The notes below the pieces were generated by a model. That model made no database searches. It had not been told where the DNA came from and saw only the letters and a program-made list of their open reading frames with translations. Shown here piece after piece: positions 44,271-52,987 of a DNA stretch of 64,000 bases. This DNA is from Brevibacterium spongiae. Lineage in GTDB: Bacteria > Actinomycetota > Actinomycetes > Actinomycetales > Brevibacteriaceae. Location of the stretch: contig NZ_CP093443.1 of assembly GCF_026168515.1 (NCBI RefSeq), positions 3,100,001 to 3,164,000 of the forward strand. The letters are read 5' to 3'. The position numbers were made by a program, and so were the translations under genes. Every line of letters begins with the position of its first letter. Within the stretch, counting starts at the first letter, position 1.

Positions 44271-46430
44271 CTACCTCACTGTGGACGCGTCCGTCGCTAT
44301 CACCAATTCAGCGGTTGCCCGGGTCATCGACACATAGCGATCCACGCCTCCCTGTATCCCGGTGCCGAAGGTGTCCGGGTCCACGACAATCACCAGATCG
44401 AATTCCAACCCTTTGACCTCGGCCGGGGCCATCACACTGACTCGCTCAGCCTCCGCGAAGTTCCACGAGGCCGGTGACGCTGTGATGACACAAACCGTTC
44501 CCTCGCGGTGCGAATCCAACCACGAGTCAACCAGTGATGGCACTTCGTCCACCCGGCTGCATCGGACCGAATTTCCCGATTGCCGCACCGATTGCGGCAC
44601 GTTCGCGTGCGGGAGGACGGCACGGATCACCGGTTCTGCCGCGGCCATGACCTCGGCGGGGGTGCGGTAGTTGATGCTGAGGCGAACTTCGCTGATGGTG
44701 AGGCCGAGCTCGTTCATCCGTTCGTCCCAGCTCTGGGAGAATCCATGTCGCGCCTGTGCCCGATCGCCGACGATGGTGAAACTCTTCGACGGACACCGGT
44801 CCAGGAGCATGTGCCACTGTGCATCGGTGAGTTCCTGCGCCTCGTCGACGATGATGTGGCCGAAAGGGCCGGCCAGGCGATCTGCATCGGGAATCTCCCG
44901 CCCCGAGGGGTTGTCCAGTGCGCCCCGCAGATCATCACCCCTCAGCATCGTCATCTGCTTCAGTTCGCTGTCGTCTGCGGCGATGAGGTCCTCAACGACG
45001 TCGGCCATCCGGTCCTGTTCGGCCGCCGCTTCTGCCGCGGCTCGGCGCTTCCTGCTCAGATCGGCTGGATCGCCGATGCGGCGCCTGGCAGCGTCGATGA
45101 GCGGGACATCGGCTTTCGTCCAGGCCCTGGGATCGGCGCGCTGAAGAGAGGCTGCCTCCTCCTCGGTCAGGTCGGGAGCAGCCAGACTCAGGTAGGCCGG
45201 GACACTCCACAGATCGCCGACGATGTCCAAGGGGTCGAGAATCGGCCAGGCGGTGCTCAGGGTCGCCCGCAGGTCGGGGTCCTGACTGAGGTGACGGCGC
45301 ACCTCGAGAGGTTCGGCGTCCTCATCGGCGTCGACGGCCGCCTCGGTGAGAATCTCCAGCAGTTCGTCCCAGACCTGATCACGAGCCGCGTTGTGATCGA
45401 CGTCCGCATCGACAGAGGTGAACGCCGCCGCCCAATCACCCGGCGTAACGGTGAGGTCACCGCTGACAGTGTCGATGACCATGGCGGTGGTGGGCGGTTC
45501 CTCATAGATGCTCACCGCCCGCTCGATGACCGCACCGGGGTTCAGATTCTCCTTGAGGCGAGCGCTGCGATCGTCATCCTCGGCGGTGGCACCCTCCTCG
45601 ACCAGGTCGTCGAGCGTGCACAGACGAACACCGTCTTCGCCGAGGCGGGGCAGAACGTCATCGACATATGACAGATACGTATGGTTGGGTCCGATGAAGA
45701 GCAGTCCTCCTCCCCTGGCGATGCTGGGGTCGCTGTAGAGAAGGTAGGCGGCACGGTGCAGGGCGACCACGGTCTTCCCGGTTCCGGGCCCGCCGTCGAC
45801 GACCATCGGGGCATCGGCCGGCGCGCGGATGATCGAATCCTGGTCAGCCTGGATGGTGGAGAGGACATCGTGCATCTTCGCTGACCGGCTCGTGCCCAAT
45901 GAGGCGATGAACGCTGACTGATCATCGAGGGACGCGGTGTCGTCGGCGGTCGCCGAGGTTAAACGTTCGTCCCAGTAGTCCGAGATCAGACCGTTCGCCC
46001 AGCGATAGCGGCGCCGTGTGGACAGCCCCATCGGGGAGGCGAGTGTGGCGGCGAAGAACGGCTTGGCCATGGGCGTCCGCCAGTCAACGAGCAGGGCGTG
46101 TCCGTCCTCGTCGCGCAATCCCATACGGCCGATATAGACGGTGTCTCCGGACTCGGCAAACACCATTCGCCCCAGACAGACATCGAGGTCGAAGCGGCGC
46201 AGCACGTTCAGGTCGGACGACAGTCGGTGGATCGCGGTGTCCCGTTCGAGTGCTGCTTCGCCGCTGCCTCCGGACGATCGGCGGAGTTCTGCGAGGCGGG
46301 CCTCGAGCGTGGCGACTTCACGGTCGAGCTGACTGGCGATGCGGGCGAAGTGGTGGTCATCGGCGGCGATGAGATCCGCGGTCCCTTTAGCGGACAGGCG
46401 GGCGGGCAGGTCGAAGACAGTGGCAGGCAC
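44271..46430 (-). CDS. helR: HelR-type RNA polymerase recycling ATPase
   Basis: An SF1 helicase-like protein that frees stalled RNA polymerase and, in the HelR subgroup, displaces rifamycins. The GTG start at 46428-46430 with AGGAG six bases upstream gives 719 residues. Residues 22-55 form a coiled coil, and LLVDWRTPMAKPFF at 113-126 is a HelD-family landmark. Walker A GGPGTGKT is at 213-220, Walker B IIVDEAQE at 526-533, and LSINYRTPAEVM and VKGLEFDLVIVVDP are C-terminal helicase motifs. A rifamycin-associated element lies 58 bp upstream, supporting the HelR assignment. The frame continues upstream to 46562, but that part contains the element. Confidence 0.86.
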   Translation of the reverse strand: MPATVFDLPARLSAKGTADLIAADDHHFARIASQLDREVATLEARLAELRRSSGGSGEAALERDTAIHRLSSDLNVLRRFDLDVCLGRMVFAESGDTVYIGRMGLRDEDGHALLVDWRTPMAKPFFAATLASPMGLSTRRRYRWANGLISDYWDERLTSATADDTASLDDQSAFIASLGTSRSAKMHDVLSTIQADQDSIIRAPADAPMVVDGGPGTGKTVVALHRAAYLLYSDPSIARGGGLLFIGPNHTYLSYVDDVLPRLGEDGVRLCTLDDLVEEGATAEDDDRSARLKENLNPGAVIERAVSIYEEPPTTAMVIDTVSGDLTVTPGDWAAAFTSVDADVDHNAARDQVWDELLEILTEAAVDADEDAEPLEVRRHLSQDPDLRATLSTAWPILDPLDIVGDLWSVPAYLSLAAPDLTEEEAASLQRADPRAWTKADVPLIDAARRRIGDPADLSRKRRAAAEAAAEQDRMADVVEDLIAADDSELKQMTMLRGDDLRGALDNPSGREIPDADRLAGPFGHIIVDEAQELTDAQWHMLLDRCPSKSFTIVGDRAQARHGFSQSWDERMNELGLTISEVRLSINYRTPAEVMAAAEPVIRAVLPHANVPQSVRQSGNSVRCSRVDEVPSLVDSWLDSHREGTVCVITASPASWNFAEAERVSVMAPAEVKGLEFDLVIVVDPDTFGTGIQGGVDRYVSMTRATAELVIATDASTVR

Positions 46431-46487
46431 ACAGGCTCCTTGATCGGATTGATCGGAAGAGGGAAGACACCATTGTTCCCGCTGATA

Positions 46488-46508
46488 GGGGCCTTGCGGC
46501 AAGGCCCC
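46488..46508. promoter_or_regulatory. rifamycin-associated element (RAE)
   Basis: GGGGCC-TTGCGGCAA-GGCCCC with 9-bp arms closely matches the palindromic RAE found before rifamycin-resistance genes (arr, rph, rox, helR) in actinomycetes. It lies upstream of the leftward helR start, in its promoter, and predicts induction of helR by rifamycins. Confidence 0.82.
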
Positions 46509-46580
46509 ATCCGTGGCATATTCTGATAATGGCAGGCACCCTGGAACTCGCCCCTCGGGCAATGCCGGGCTAGCTCTGCC

Positions 46581-47240
46581 TCACTTCTCGTTGTCCCCTT
46601 CGACTCGCTGCCATAAGGGCCGTTGCCCTCCCGTTTGAGTGTTCCGTGACCAGGTAGTGCGCCCGGTGATGGTCAGCCACAAGCCGGCGATGGACATCAG
46701 GAGGCCGCCGATGAGTCCCGCGCCCGAACGACGACCGGCCTCTCCAACGATGAATTCCTGGGTGGCTCCCACGAGGCAGATCACTCCGAAGATGAGGACT
46801 GCCATGCCAATGAACCGCAGCACCGTCTTCGAGCGACCGAAGGCGAAGATCGACAGGTAGCCGACGAGGAGAAGGAGGGCGCCGAATCCGACGATCGTCT
46901 TGAACATCGTGTCCTCGGGGTCATCAGCGGCGGTAACGAGGCAGAAGATGCCGAGCCCACCGAGGACCGCCGAGGGTATGACGAAGATCATCGTGATCGC
47001 GGAGACCGCCTCGGTGAAGGAATGCGCTCGAGCCAAACCAGACGAGATCGGCTGGTCGTGCTTCTGCTGCCGGGTGACACGGACGTCGACGATGATGGCG
47101 GTGATCGGCCACCCGATGAGCACGAGGACACCGAGGATGATGAGAGGGATCGCGACCGCCTCGGCGACGCGGACGAGCAGTGCCCCGCCGATGATGAGGA
47201 TGAATCCCGGTGCGAGGAAGGTGAACAGGTTCTCTCGCAT
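46581..47240 (-). CDS. six-helix membrane protein of unknown function
   Basis: A 219-residue hydrophobic protein with about six membrane segments (FLAPGFILIIGGALLV, IPLIILGVLVLIGWPITAIIV, AITMIFVIPSAVLGGLGIF and further pairs) and a short polar tail ending EGDNEK. I do not recognise a family. The ATG at 47238-47240 is preceded by GAGGAG. It is upstream of helR on the same strand, but helR has its own regulated promoter in between. Confidence 0.65.
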   Translation of the reverse strand: MRENLFTFLAPGFILIIGGALLVRVAEAVAIPLIILGVLVLIGWPITAIIVDVRVTRQQKHDQPISSGLARAHSFTEAVSAITMIFVIPSAVLGGLGIFCLVTAADDPEDTMFKTIVGFGALLLLVGYLSIFAFGRSKTVLRFIGMAVLIFGVICLVGATQEFIVGEAGRRSGAGLIGGLLMSIAGLWLTITGRTTWSRNTQTGGQRPLWQRVEGDNEK

Positions 47241-47338
47241 CCGGTCTCCTCGTCTGTGGCGTGCCGCGCAGGCGACCTGCTGCTCATTCAGTATGACAGC
47301 CGACCTCAGCGAACGGTCTCGCCCCCACAAATCCCCAA

Positions 47339-47400
47339 TTGCTACCTGACGGCGGCCCAGCAACCTGGCGCGAGGTTGCTGGGCCGCCGTCAGGTAGTAA
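47339..47400. repeat. palindromic extragenic repeat, copy 3
   Basis: Arms of 28 bp (47339-47366 and 47373-47400) around loop GGCGCG, with one G-T wobble. Within the arms GGCGGCCC/GGGCCGCC replaces the GGCGCCCC/GGGGCGCC of the other copies, a compensated change. Unlike the others it lies between divergent genes, so it is not merely a terminator. Confidence 0.85.
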
Positions 47401-47464
47401 GGGGATCCCTTGAGACTCAGATCACAGCATCGTAAGGTGAACATACCTATAGGAGGTGGTCACA

Positions 47465-47644
47465 ATGACCGGAGTCAATGAAGATTTCTACCAGCCCCAG
47501 ACCCATCCCGGCGACATCATCGAAGTCGAAGACGAAGAGACCGGTGAAATGGTCAAGCACATGATCTACCTCGACGAGTTCGGCAACGGCACGAAGACAC
47601 GGCCGTTGAGCGAGGAAGAGCTCAAAGACCTCGACGACGCCTGA
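47465..47644 (+). CDS. small acidic protein of unknown function
   Basis: A 59-residue, strongly acidic protein (EVEDEETGEMV; LSEEELKDLDDA) with no signal or membrane segment. TAGGAGGTGG precedes the ATG at 47465 at good spacing, stronger evidence for translation than its length alone. No family recognised. It could bind a basic partner or metal, but nothing shows this. Confidence 0.6.
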   Translation: MTGVNEDFYQPQTHPGDIIEVEDEETGEMVKHMIYLDEFGNGTKTRPLSEEELKDLDDA

Positions 47645-47715
47645 GTCTTCCCTCGCCGAGGCGGCTTCCCCCCACTTCCCGACTCACCGACGACCCATGG
47701 GGGTCAGTCGCGCCC

Positions 47716-48465
47716 TCACCAGCGGGCGCGGACGGTTTCTGTGGGTCCGTCGACTTCCGTGAAACCGGCGTCGACGACGCTGATCTGCTGGTCGTTCGCC
47801 GCCCACGATTCTCGGCTTGCCGTGATCACGCGCAGGCTGAACTCGGATTCGCGCCAGCGATTCCGCACATCGTCGGGCATCTGCTCGTACGCCAGCTGCG
47901 CAGCATGACCGCATTGGGCGGCGGCCTTCCCGGTCGTCAGCGTCAACGCAGGTGAGAGTTCGATCGTCACGACCGCTTCGGCCGCGGACACGGAGCTCTC
48001 TCCCTCATCCGGGAATTCGGTGCCGCCGACCTGGAGCTTCTTCAGCTCAGTCGGCAGAGGTTCGACGGGTCCGGGGGCGAACACGAGCGCCTCGGCGGGA
48101 GCGAAGTCGTCGGTGCCGCCGAAGGTCACGCTCACACACCCGAGGGCACGTGCGTCCTCGAGCTTCTTCCCGTCGCCACGGCGCACGACCTTGCGGATGG
48201 CTCCGTCCCGCCAGTATTCAACGGCCTCATTCCATTCCCCGCCCGGCTGCGAACGCGGATCGTCGAGGAAGGTCACGACGGCGCGAGAGGTGGCCTCGAG
48301 GACGTCGACATGGCGGGCGATGGCGGTCTTGGACCGACGCACGACGATCGGCAGGGACCACGGGATGTCGTGGTCGGTCTCGTGCCGGCGCATGTGATCG
48401 GTGCGCAGATTCTCGGTCGGCACATCGCCAGGCTGCGGATGCCCGGGCTGCATGCTGTCGGTCAA
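47716..48465 (-). CDS. peptidyl-tRNA hydrolase PTH2-like protein
   Basis: A 249-residue protein whose C-terminal 80 residues match the PTH2 fold: LTLTTGKAAAQCGHAAQLAYE contains the Lys-x-Ala-Ala-Gln-Cys-x-His-Ala signature. PTH2 enzymes are the archaeal/eukaryotic-type peptidyl-tRNA hydrolases; in actinobacteria such proteins exist beside normal Pth. The N-terminal 160 residues are a separate domain (SLPIVVRRSKTAIARHVDVLEAT) of unknown role. A TTG start at 48463-48465 is favoured by AGGAG at proper spacing; ATG at 48453 is the alternative. Confidence 0.74.
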   Translation of the reverse strand: MTDSMQPGHPQPGDVPTENLRTDHMRRHETDHDIPWSLPIVVRRSKTAIARHVDVLEATSRAVVTFLDDPRSQPGGEWNEAVEYWRDGAIRKVVRRGDGKKLEDARALGCVSVTFGGTDDFAPAEALVFAPGPVEPLPTELKKLQVGGTEFPDEGESSVSAAEAVVTIELSPALTLTTGKAAAQCGHAAQLAYEQMPDDVRNRWRESEFSLRVITASRESWAANDQQISVVDAGFTEVDGPTETVRARW

Positions 48466-48684
48466 GGTTTCGCTCCTGCAATGTCAGTGTCCGTGAGGAT
48501 TGTCGTTCGGGGTGCGGGGCCGCCGGTGCCGCAGTCCCATAGTCATAACAGTCGCGACCGCCGGATATTCCGCGACACCGCCGATGCGCGCCGCACGGTC
48601 CCGCCGTCGCACCCGAACCGCTGGCCCCTCCGCTTGATGACCAGGTGCCCTCGCTAAGCTGGGAGGCATTGCCGCCGACCAAGA

Positions 48685-49767
48685 ATGAGGCTGATGATTC
48701 CAGGCGTGACCGTCGATCCCGCGCTCACCGATGCGCTGCTCGCCACCATCCCTGCCGACATCGTGGCGTCGATGTCGCCCCAGATGCGCGAGGTCATGGC
48801 CATCCAGGCCACCCGGGCCGACGACTGCCGCCGGGCCGGTGAGGACTTCGCCGCTGCCGCCGGCGTCCTCTCCCCCGCCGCGCGCTCCTTGGCTGCCCAA
48901 CGCGCCGAGTATCGGGCCGAGCGCACGCTGTGGAACGAAGGCGGCCCCACCATGGCCCGCACGGATGATCACCACGTCCGAACCGCCGGGGTCGACGTTC
49001 CGATCCGCATCCATCGCCCCACCACCGAGGCGGTCCTTCCCGGACTCGTCCTCCTCCACGGCGGCGGGTTCAGCCTCGGAGACCTCGATACGCACGACCG
49101 GATCATGCGCGTGCTCGCCGCCGCCGGCGGCTTCGCCGTGATCGGAGTCGACTATTCGCTCTCACCGGAAGTGAAATTCCCGCAGGCGCTGCACGAATGC
49201 GCCGGAATCGTCGACCACCTCGCCCGTCACTGTGAGGAGTTCGGCATCGACGGAGAACGTCTGGCCATTGCCGGAGACTCCGCTGGGGCAGTCCTGACCC
49301 TCGGCGCCGGTCTGCTGCTGCGCGATGAGCCGGAGACCATCGGTGCGAACCCCGAGAGTTACTCGGCTCTGCGCGCCCTCCTGCCCATCTACGGCAGCCA
49401 CGGGCTTGTCGACTCGGCCAGCCGCAGGCTCTACGGCGGTGACTGGGACGGCATGGGAATGCACGACCTCAGCAGCCTCCTCGGCGACTATCTGCCGACG
49501 CCGGAGGACGAGCATTCACCGCTGGTCGCGCATCTGACCGCCGACCTGACCGGCCTGCCACCGGTGTTCGTCGCGGCGGCCGGCCTCGATCCGCTGCGCG
49601 ATGACAGCCGGGCGCTGGCCAGGACCCTGCAACGGGCCGGCAACGACGTCCGCTTCGAGGAGTACCCGCATGTGCTCCACTCGTTCCTCCACTTCGGTCG
49701 AGTCCTCGATGACACCACCATGGTGCTGCACAATGCCGCCGGGTTCGCGGCACGGCACTTGAGCTGA
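48685..49767 (+). CDS. alpha/beta hydrolase, HSL-type esterase
   Basis: A 360-residue serine esterase of the hormone-sensitive-lipase group. The oxyanion motif LLHGGGFSLGD, nucleophile Ser in IAGDSAGAVLT, acid in AAGLDPLRDDS and histidine in YPHVLHSFLHFG make a full triad. An N-terminal cap of about 90 helical residues precedes the core. Two in-frame ATGs at 48685 and 48694 are possible. It is divergent from the PTH2-like gene. Substrate unknown, likely a short-chain acyl ester. Confidence 0.85.
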   Translation: MRLMIPGVTVDPALTDALLATIPADIVASMSPQMREVMAIQATRADDCRRAGEDFAAAAGVLSPAARSLAAQRAEYRAERTLWNEGGPTMARTDDHHVRTAGVDVPIRIHRPTTEAVLPGLVLLHGGGFSLGDLDTHDRIMRVLAAAGGFAVIGVDYSLSPEVKFPQALHECAGIVDHLARHCEEFGIDGERLAIAGDSAGAVLTLGAGLLLRDEPETIGANPESYSALRALLPIYGSHGLVDSASRRLYGGDWDGMGMHDLSSLLGDYLPTPEDEHSPLVAHLTADLTGLPPVFVAAAGLDPLRDDSRALARTLQRAGNDVRFEEYPHVLHSFLHFGRVLDDTTMVLHNAAGFAARHLS

Positions 49768-49874
49768 TTTCGACACTCGCCTGCCCCGCCGGCGCGGGCG
49801 AGAACGGGGCTCCGGTCAGCCGCCTCCGAGGAAAATCCGAAGATGTACTAAAAGTGAATTACTACGGTGTTCCG

Positions 49875-51068
49875 ATGACCAGATTGCGACGTTGGCCCTA
49901 CACCTTTGCCATGGTGCTCGCTCTCCTCGTCGGAGCGGCCGCCGTGTTCTCCTCCCTCTTCCTCGATCTCCCGCTGCGAGACCCCGACGGATTCCTCGGC
50001 CCCTCATACATCCGTCTGCCTCTGCTGATTCTCGGATTCATCGGCGCCGGGCTGATCGTGGAAACGGTGAGGCGAAACGGGTGGCGAAATCTGCCGACGT
50101 CTGTCGTCGACATCGCAAAGAAGGAGTGGAACACCCACCGGCTGCTGTGCATCGGCGCCGGGCTGCTGAGTTTCTACGTCTGCTACGTCGCCTACCGCAA
50201 TCTCAAGAGCGTGCTGCCGGTGTACCGCGAGGGCACCCTCTTCGATCAGCAGCTGTTCCGCCTCGACCATTGGCTCGCCGGCGGCAACACTCCGGCCGTG
50301 CTCCTGCACGAACTCCTGGGGACCGGCATTGCGGCAAACCTGCTGTCGATCGCGTACCTCGCTTACCTGCCTCTCATTCCGATCAGCCTCGGCGCGGTCC
50401 TCGTGCTCAATCGCAGACTCGCCGTCGGCGCTTGGTATACGACGATGTTGAGCCTCAATTGGGTACTCGGCACTGTCAGCTACTATCTCCTGCCTTCGGT
50501 CGGTCCCGTGTTCAGCCACCCGGAGGTCTTCCGGGCGCTGCCCGACACCGGAGTCAGTGAGCTCCAGGAATCCCTCATCGACACTCGCCTCGACTACCTC
50601 AGCAACCCGATCGGAAGCGATTCCATCCAGGGTGTCGCCGCGTTCGCTTCGCTTCACGTCTCCGTCACCTTCGCCGCAGCACTGTTCATGACGCTGACCA
50701 AACAGCATCGCGCCGTCCAGGTGTTCACCTGGATCTTCTTCGGTGTGACGGTCGTAGCCACGCTCTACTTCGGATGGCATTACATCCTCGACGACATCGC
50801 GGGCATCGGCATCGGCTGGGCTTCGGTGATGCTCGCCGCTCGGGTGACCGGACATCGCCGAACCCGTCCGAAGCCGGTCGCGCCCGCACCTGAGCTCTCG
50901 GATTCGACCGTGTCCCTCCCCCTGCCCGACACCGTGCCCAGCTCAGTGACCGATGCCGTGCCAGACACGGAATCCGACGCCGAGGCGGCCGCCCGCGGAC
51001 CGCTCGATCCGATCCCAGAGGACGCCCCGGAGCTGGCACCCGACGAGCGCGTCGAGCGACCGGCATAG
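49875..51068 (+). CDS. PAP2-family membrane phosphatase
   Basis: A 397-residue protein with about seven membrane helices and a proline/acid-rich cytoplasmic tail of about 75 residues. The PAP2 active site is present: VAAFASLHVSVTFAA (Ser-x-x-x-Ser/Ala-His) and TLYFGWHYILDDIAGIG (His-x-x-x-Asp). Such enzymes act on lipid phosphates or inositol-phospholipid intermediates in actinobacteria. The GTG at 49854 would add seven residues; I prefer the ATG at 49875, directly before the basic MTRLRRW and the first helix. Confidence 0.8.
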   Translation: MTRLRRWPYTFAMVLALLVGAAAVFSSLFLDLPLRDPDGFLGPSYIRLPLLILGFIGAGLIVETVRRNGWRNLPTSVVDIAKKEWNTHRLLCIGAGLLSFYVCYVAYRNLKSVLPVYREGTLFDQQLFRLDHWLAGGNTPAVLLHELLGTGIAANLLSIAYLAYLPLIPISLGAVLVLNRRLAVGAWYTTMLSLNWVLGTVSYYLLPSVGPVFSHPEVFRALPDTGVSELQESLIDTRLDYLSNPIGSDSIQGVAAFASLHVSVTFAAALFMTLTKQHRAVQVFTWIFFGVTVVATLYFGWHYILDDIAGIGIGWASVMLAARVTGHRRTRPKPVAPAPELSDSTVSLPLPDTVPSSVTDAVPDTESDAEAAARGPLDPIPEDAPELAPDERVERPA

Positions 51069-51263
51069 GCTCTTCGTAGACAGTCTGCGCGCCGGCGGAT
51101 TCTGCTCCCAGCGCTGCCGGCAGTATACTGAAAGTACTTGCGATCCCGTTTTCGGGTTCCCTGCGTCGTCAGGACGCCTCGTCTCTGCAGCTGGGTGATA
51201 GCACCCGCGCATTTCCGAAGCCGTTTTCTCTCGGCGATCGAGAGCGCCGACAGCGCTCATTCC

Positions 51264-52964
51264 ATGACCGGAAGCGGCTGCCTGCCACCTATTCACGGCA
51301 CCGGCACGCCCTCCGGCACGTCGAAGGGCCACCCCATCACTACTTCACAGACACGCACCAATCCCCGCAGCACCCGCACTCGCGGAGGCAGCAACCGCAA
51401 CGCCAACACAGGCAGCACCGGCAATCGCACGAAGAAGGCCACCCCGGCACCCACCTCGTTCGCCGAACTCGGTGTCCCCGCCAAGCTCGTCGACTCCCTC
51501 GACCGTGAAGGCAAGACCCAGGCCTTCCCCATTCAGCAGGACACTCTGCCCGACACGCTGGCCGGCCGCGATGTGCTCGGCCGCGGAAAGACCGGGTCCG
51601 GCAAGACCCTGGCATTCTCCATTCCACTCGTCGCCCGCCTGGCCGAATCCGTCAAGGGTTCGCAGAAGTTCCGCCATCCGCGCGGACTCGTGCTCGCTCC
51701 CACCCGCGAACTCGCCACGCAGATCACCGAGGTCATCGACCCGTTGGCCAAGGCCGTGGGCCTGCGGACGACGACGATCTTCGGCGGCGTCAAACAGCGC
51801 CGCCAGGAGAACGCACTCAATTCCGGCGTCGACATCGTCGTGGCCTGCCCCGGCCGCCTCGAGGATCTGCTCCAGCAGGACATCCTCACGCTCAAGCACA
51901 TCGAGGTCACCATCCTCGACGAGGCCGACCACATGGCTGACCTGGGCTTCCTGCCCGGCGTCACCCGCATCCTCAAGCAGACCCCGACCGAGGGGCAGCG
52001 GATGTTCTTCTCCGCCACGCTGGACAACGACGTCGACAAGCTCGTCCGTCGCTTCCTCCACAACGAGGTGCTGCACTCCGTCGACGAGGCGACCTCGCAT
52101 GTATCGGCGATGACCCACCACGTGTTCGAAGTGTCGAACGACGACAAGAACGAGCTTGTGCACAAGCTCGCCTCCGGCACGGGCCGCCGCATTCTCTTCA
52201 CTCGTACGAAACACCGCGCCAAGCGCTTCGCCCGCCAGCTCACCGCTGCTGGCATCCCGGCCGTCGACCTGCACGGAAACCTGTCTCAGGGTGCCCGCGA
52301 TCGCAACCTCGCCGCGTTCACCAATGGTGAGGCGAAGGTGCTCGTGGCCACGGACATCGCCGCCCGCGGCGTCCATGTCGACTCCGTCGAGCTCGTCGTC
52401 CATGTCGATCCTCCGACCGAGCACAAGGCCTACCTGCACCGTTCCGGACGCACCGCGCGTGCCGGCAGCGCAGGTGATGTCGTCACGATCATGACTCCTG
52501 ACCAGCGCAAAGATACCCAGATCCTGCTGCGCAAGGCCGCCATCAAGGCGACCCCGCAGAAGGTCACCGCAGTGTCTCCCGAGGTGACCGAGCTCGTCGG
52601 TGAGATCGCCGAGTTCGTCGCCCCGCAGCCGAAGGAACCCGTCCAGCCGCGCAAGAAGACCGAACCGGCGAAGTCCGGTGGTCGTTCGTCCCGTCGCCGA
52701 GGCGGCCGTGGCGGACGCGGTGGAAGCGGTGGCACCGGTTCCGGCCAGGGCGGTCGAAACAATGGTTCCGGTCGCAGCAGCGAAGGCAACCGCCGTCGCG
52801 AGTCTGCTCGCGGCAGCCGCACCGGCGGTCAGGGTTCAGCTTCGCGCTCCGGTCAGCCGGCCAACCGCCGTTCATCCGATTCGCGCGGCACGAGCCCGGA
52901 GACCCGTCGCCGCAATCGCGTGCGCACCGGAGGCTCCGAACAGGTCTACTCGACCAGCAGCTGA
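51264..52964 (+). CDS. DEAD-box RNA helicase
   Basis: ATP-dependent RNA helicase of about 566 residues. An N-terminal Thr/Asn/Arg-rich tail of about 70 residues precedes the core: FAELGVPAKLVDSL with the Q motif, Walker A GKTGSGKT, PTRELATQ, DEAD in VTILDEADHM, SAT in FFSATLD, and ATDIAARGVHVD with HRSGRTARAG. The C-terminus is Arg/Gly-rich (RRRGGRGGRGGSGG), as in RhlE/CshA-type proteins that bind RNA loosely. The start is uncertain: the ATG at 51264 has a weak ribosome site, and TATACT at 51124-51129 could be its -10 with a leader of about 130 bases. Confidence 0.85.
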   Translation: MTGSGCLPPIHGTGTPSGTSKGHPITTSQTRTNPRSTRTRGGSNRNANTGSTGNRTKKATPAPTSFAELGVPAKLVDSLDREGKTQAFPIQQDTLPDTLAGRDVLGRGKTGSGKTLAFSIPLVARLAESVKGSQKFRHPRGLVLAPTRELATQITEVIDPLAKAVGLRTTTIFGGVKQRRQENALNSGVDIVVACPGRLEDLLQQDILTLKHIEVTILDEADHMADLGFLPGVTRILKQTPTEGQRMFFSATLDNDVDKLVRRFLHNEVLHSVDEATSHVSAMTHHVFEVSNDDKNELVHKLASGTGRRILFTRTKHRAKRFARQLTAAGIPAVDLHGNLSQGARDRNLAAFTNGEAKVLVATDIAARGVHVDSVELVVHVDPPTEHKAYLHRSGRTARAGSAGDVVTIMTPDQRKDTQILLRKAAIKATPQKVTAVSPEVTELVGEIAEFVAPQPKEPVQPRKKTEPAKSGGRSSRRRGGRGGRGGSGGTGSGQGGRNNGSGRSSEGNRRRESARGSRTGGQGSASRSGQPANRRSSDSRGTSPETRRRNRVRTGGSEQVYSTSS

Positions 52965-52987
52965 GTCCAGCAGAGCACCGGCGCACG

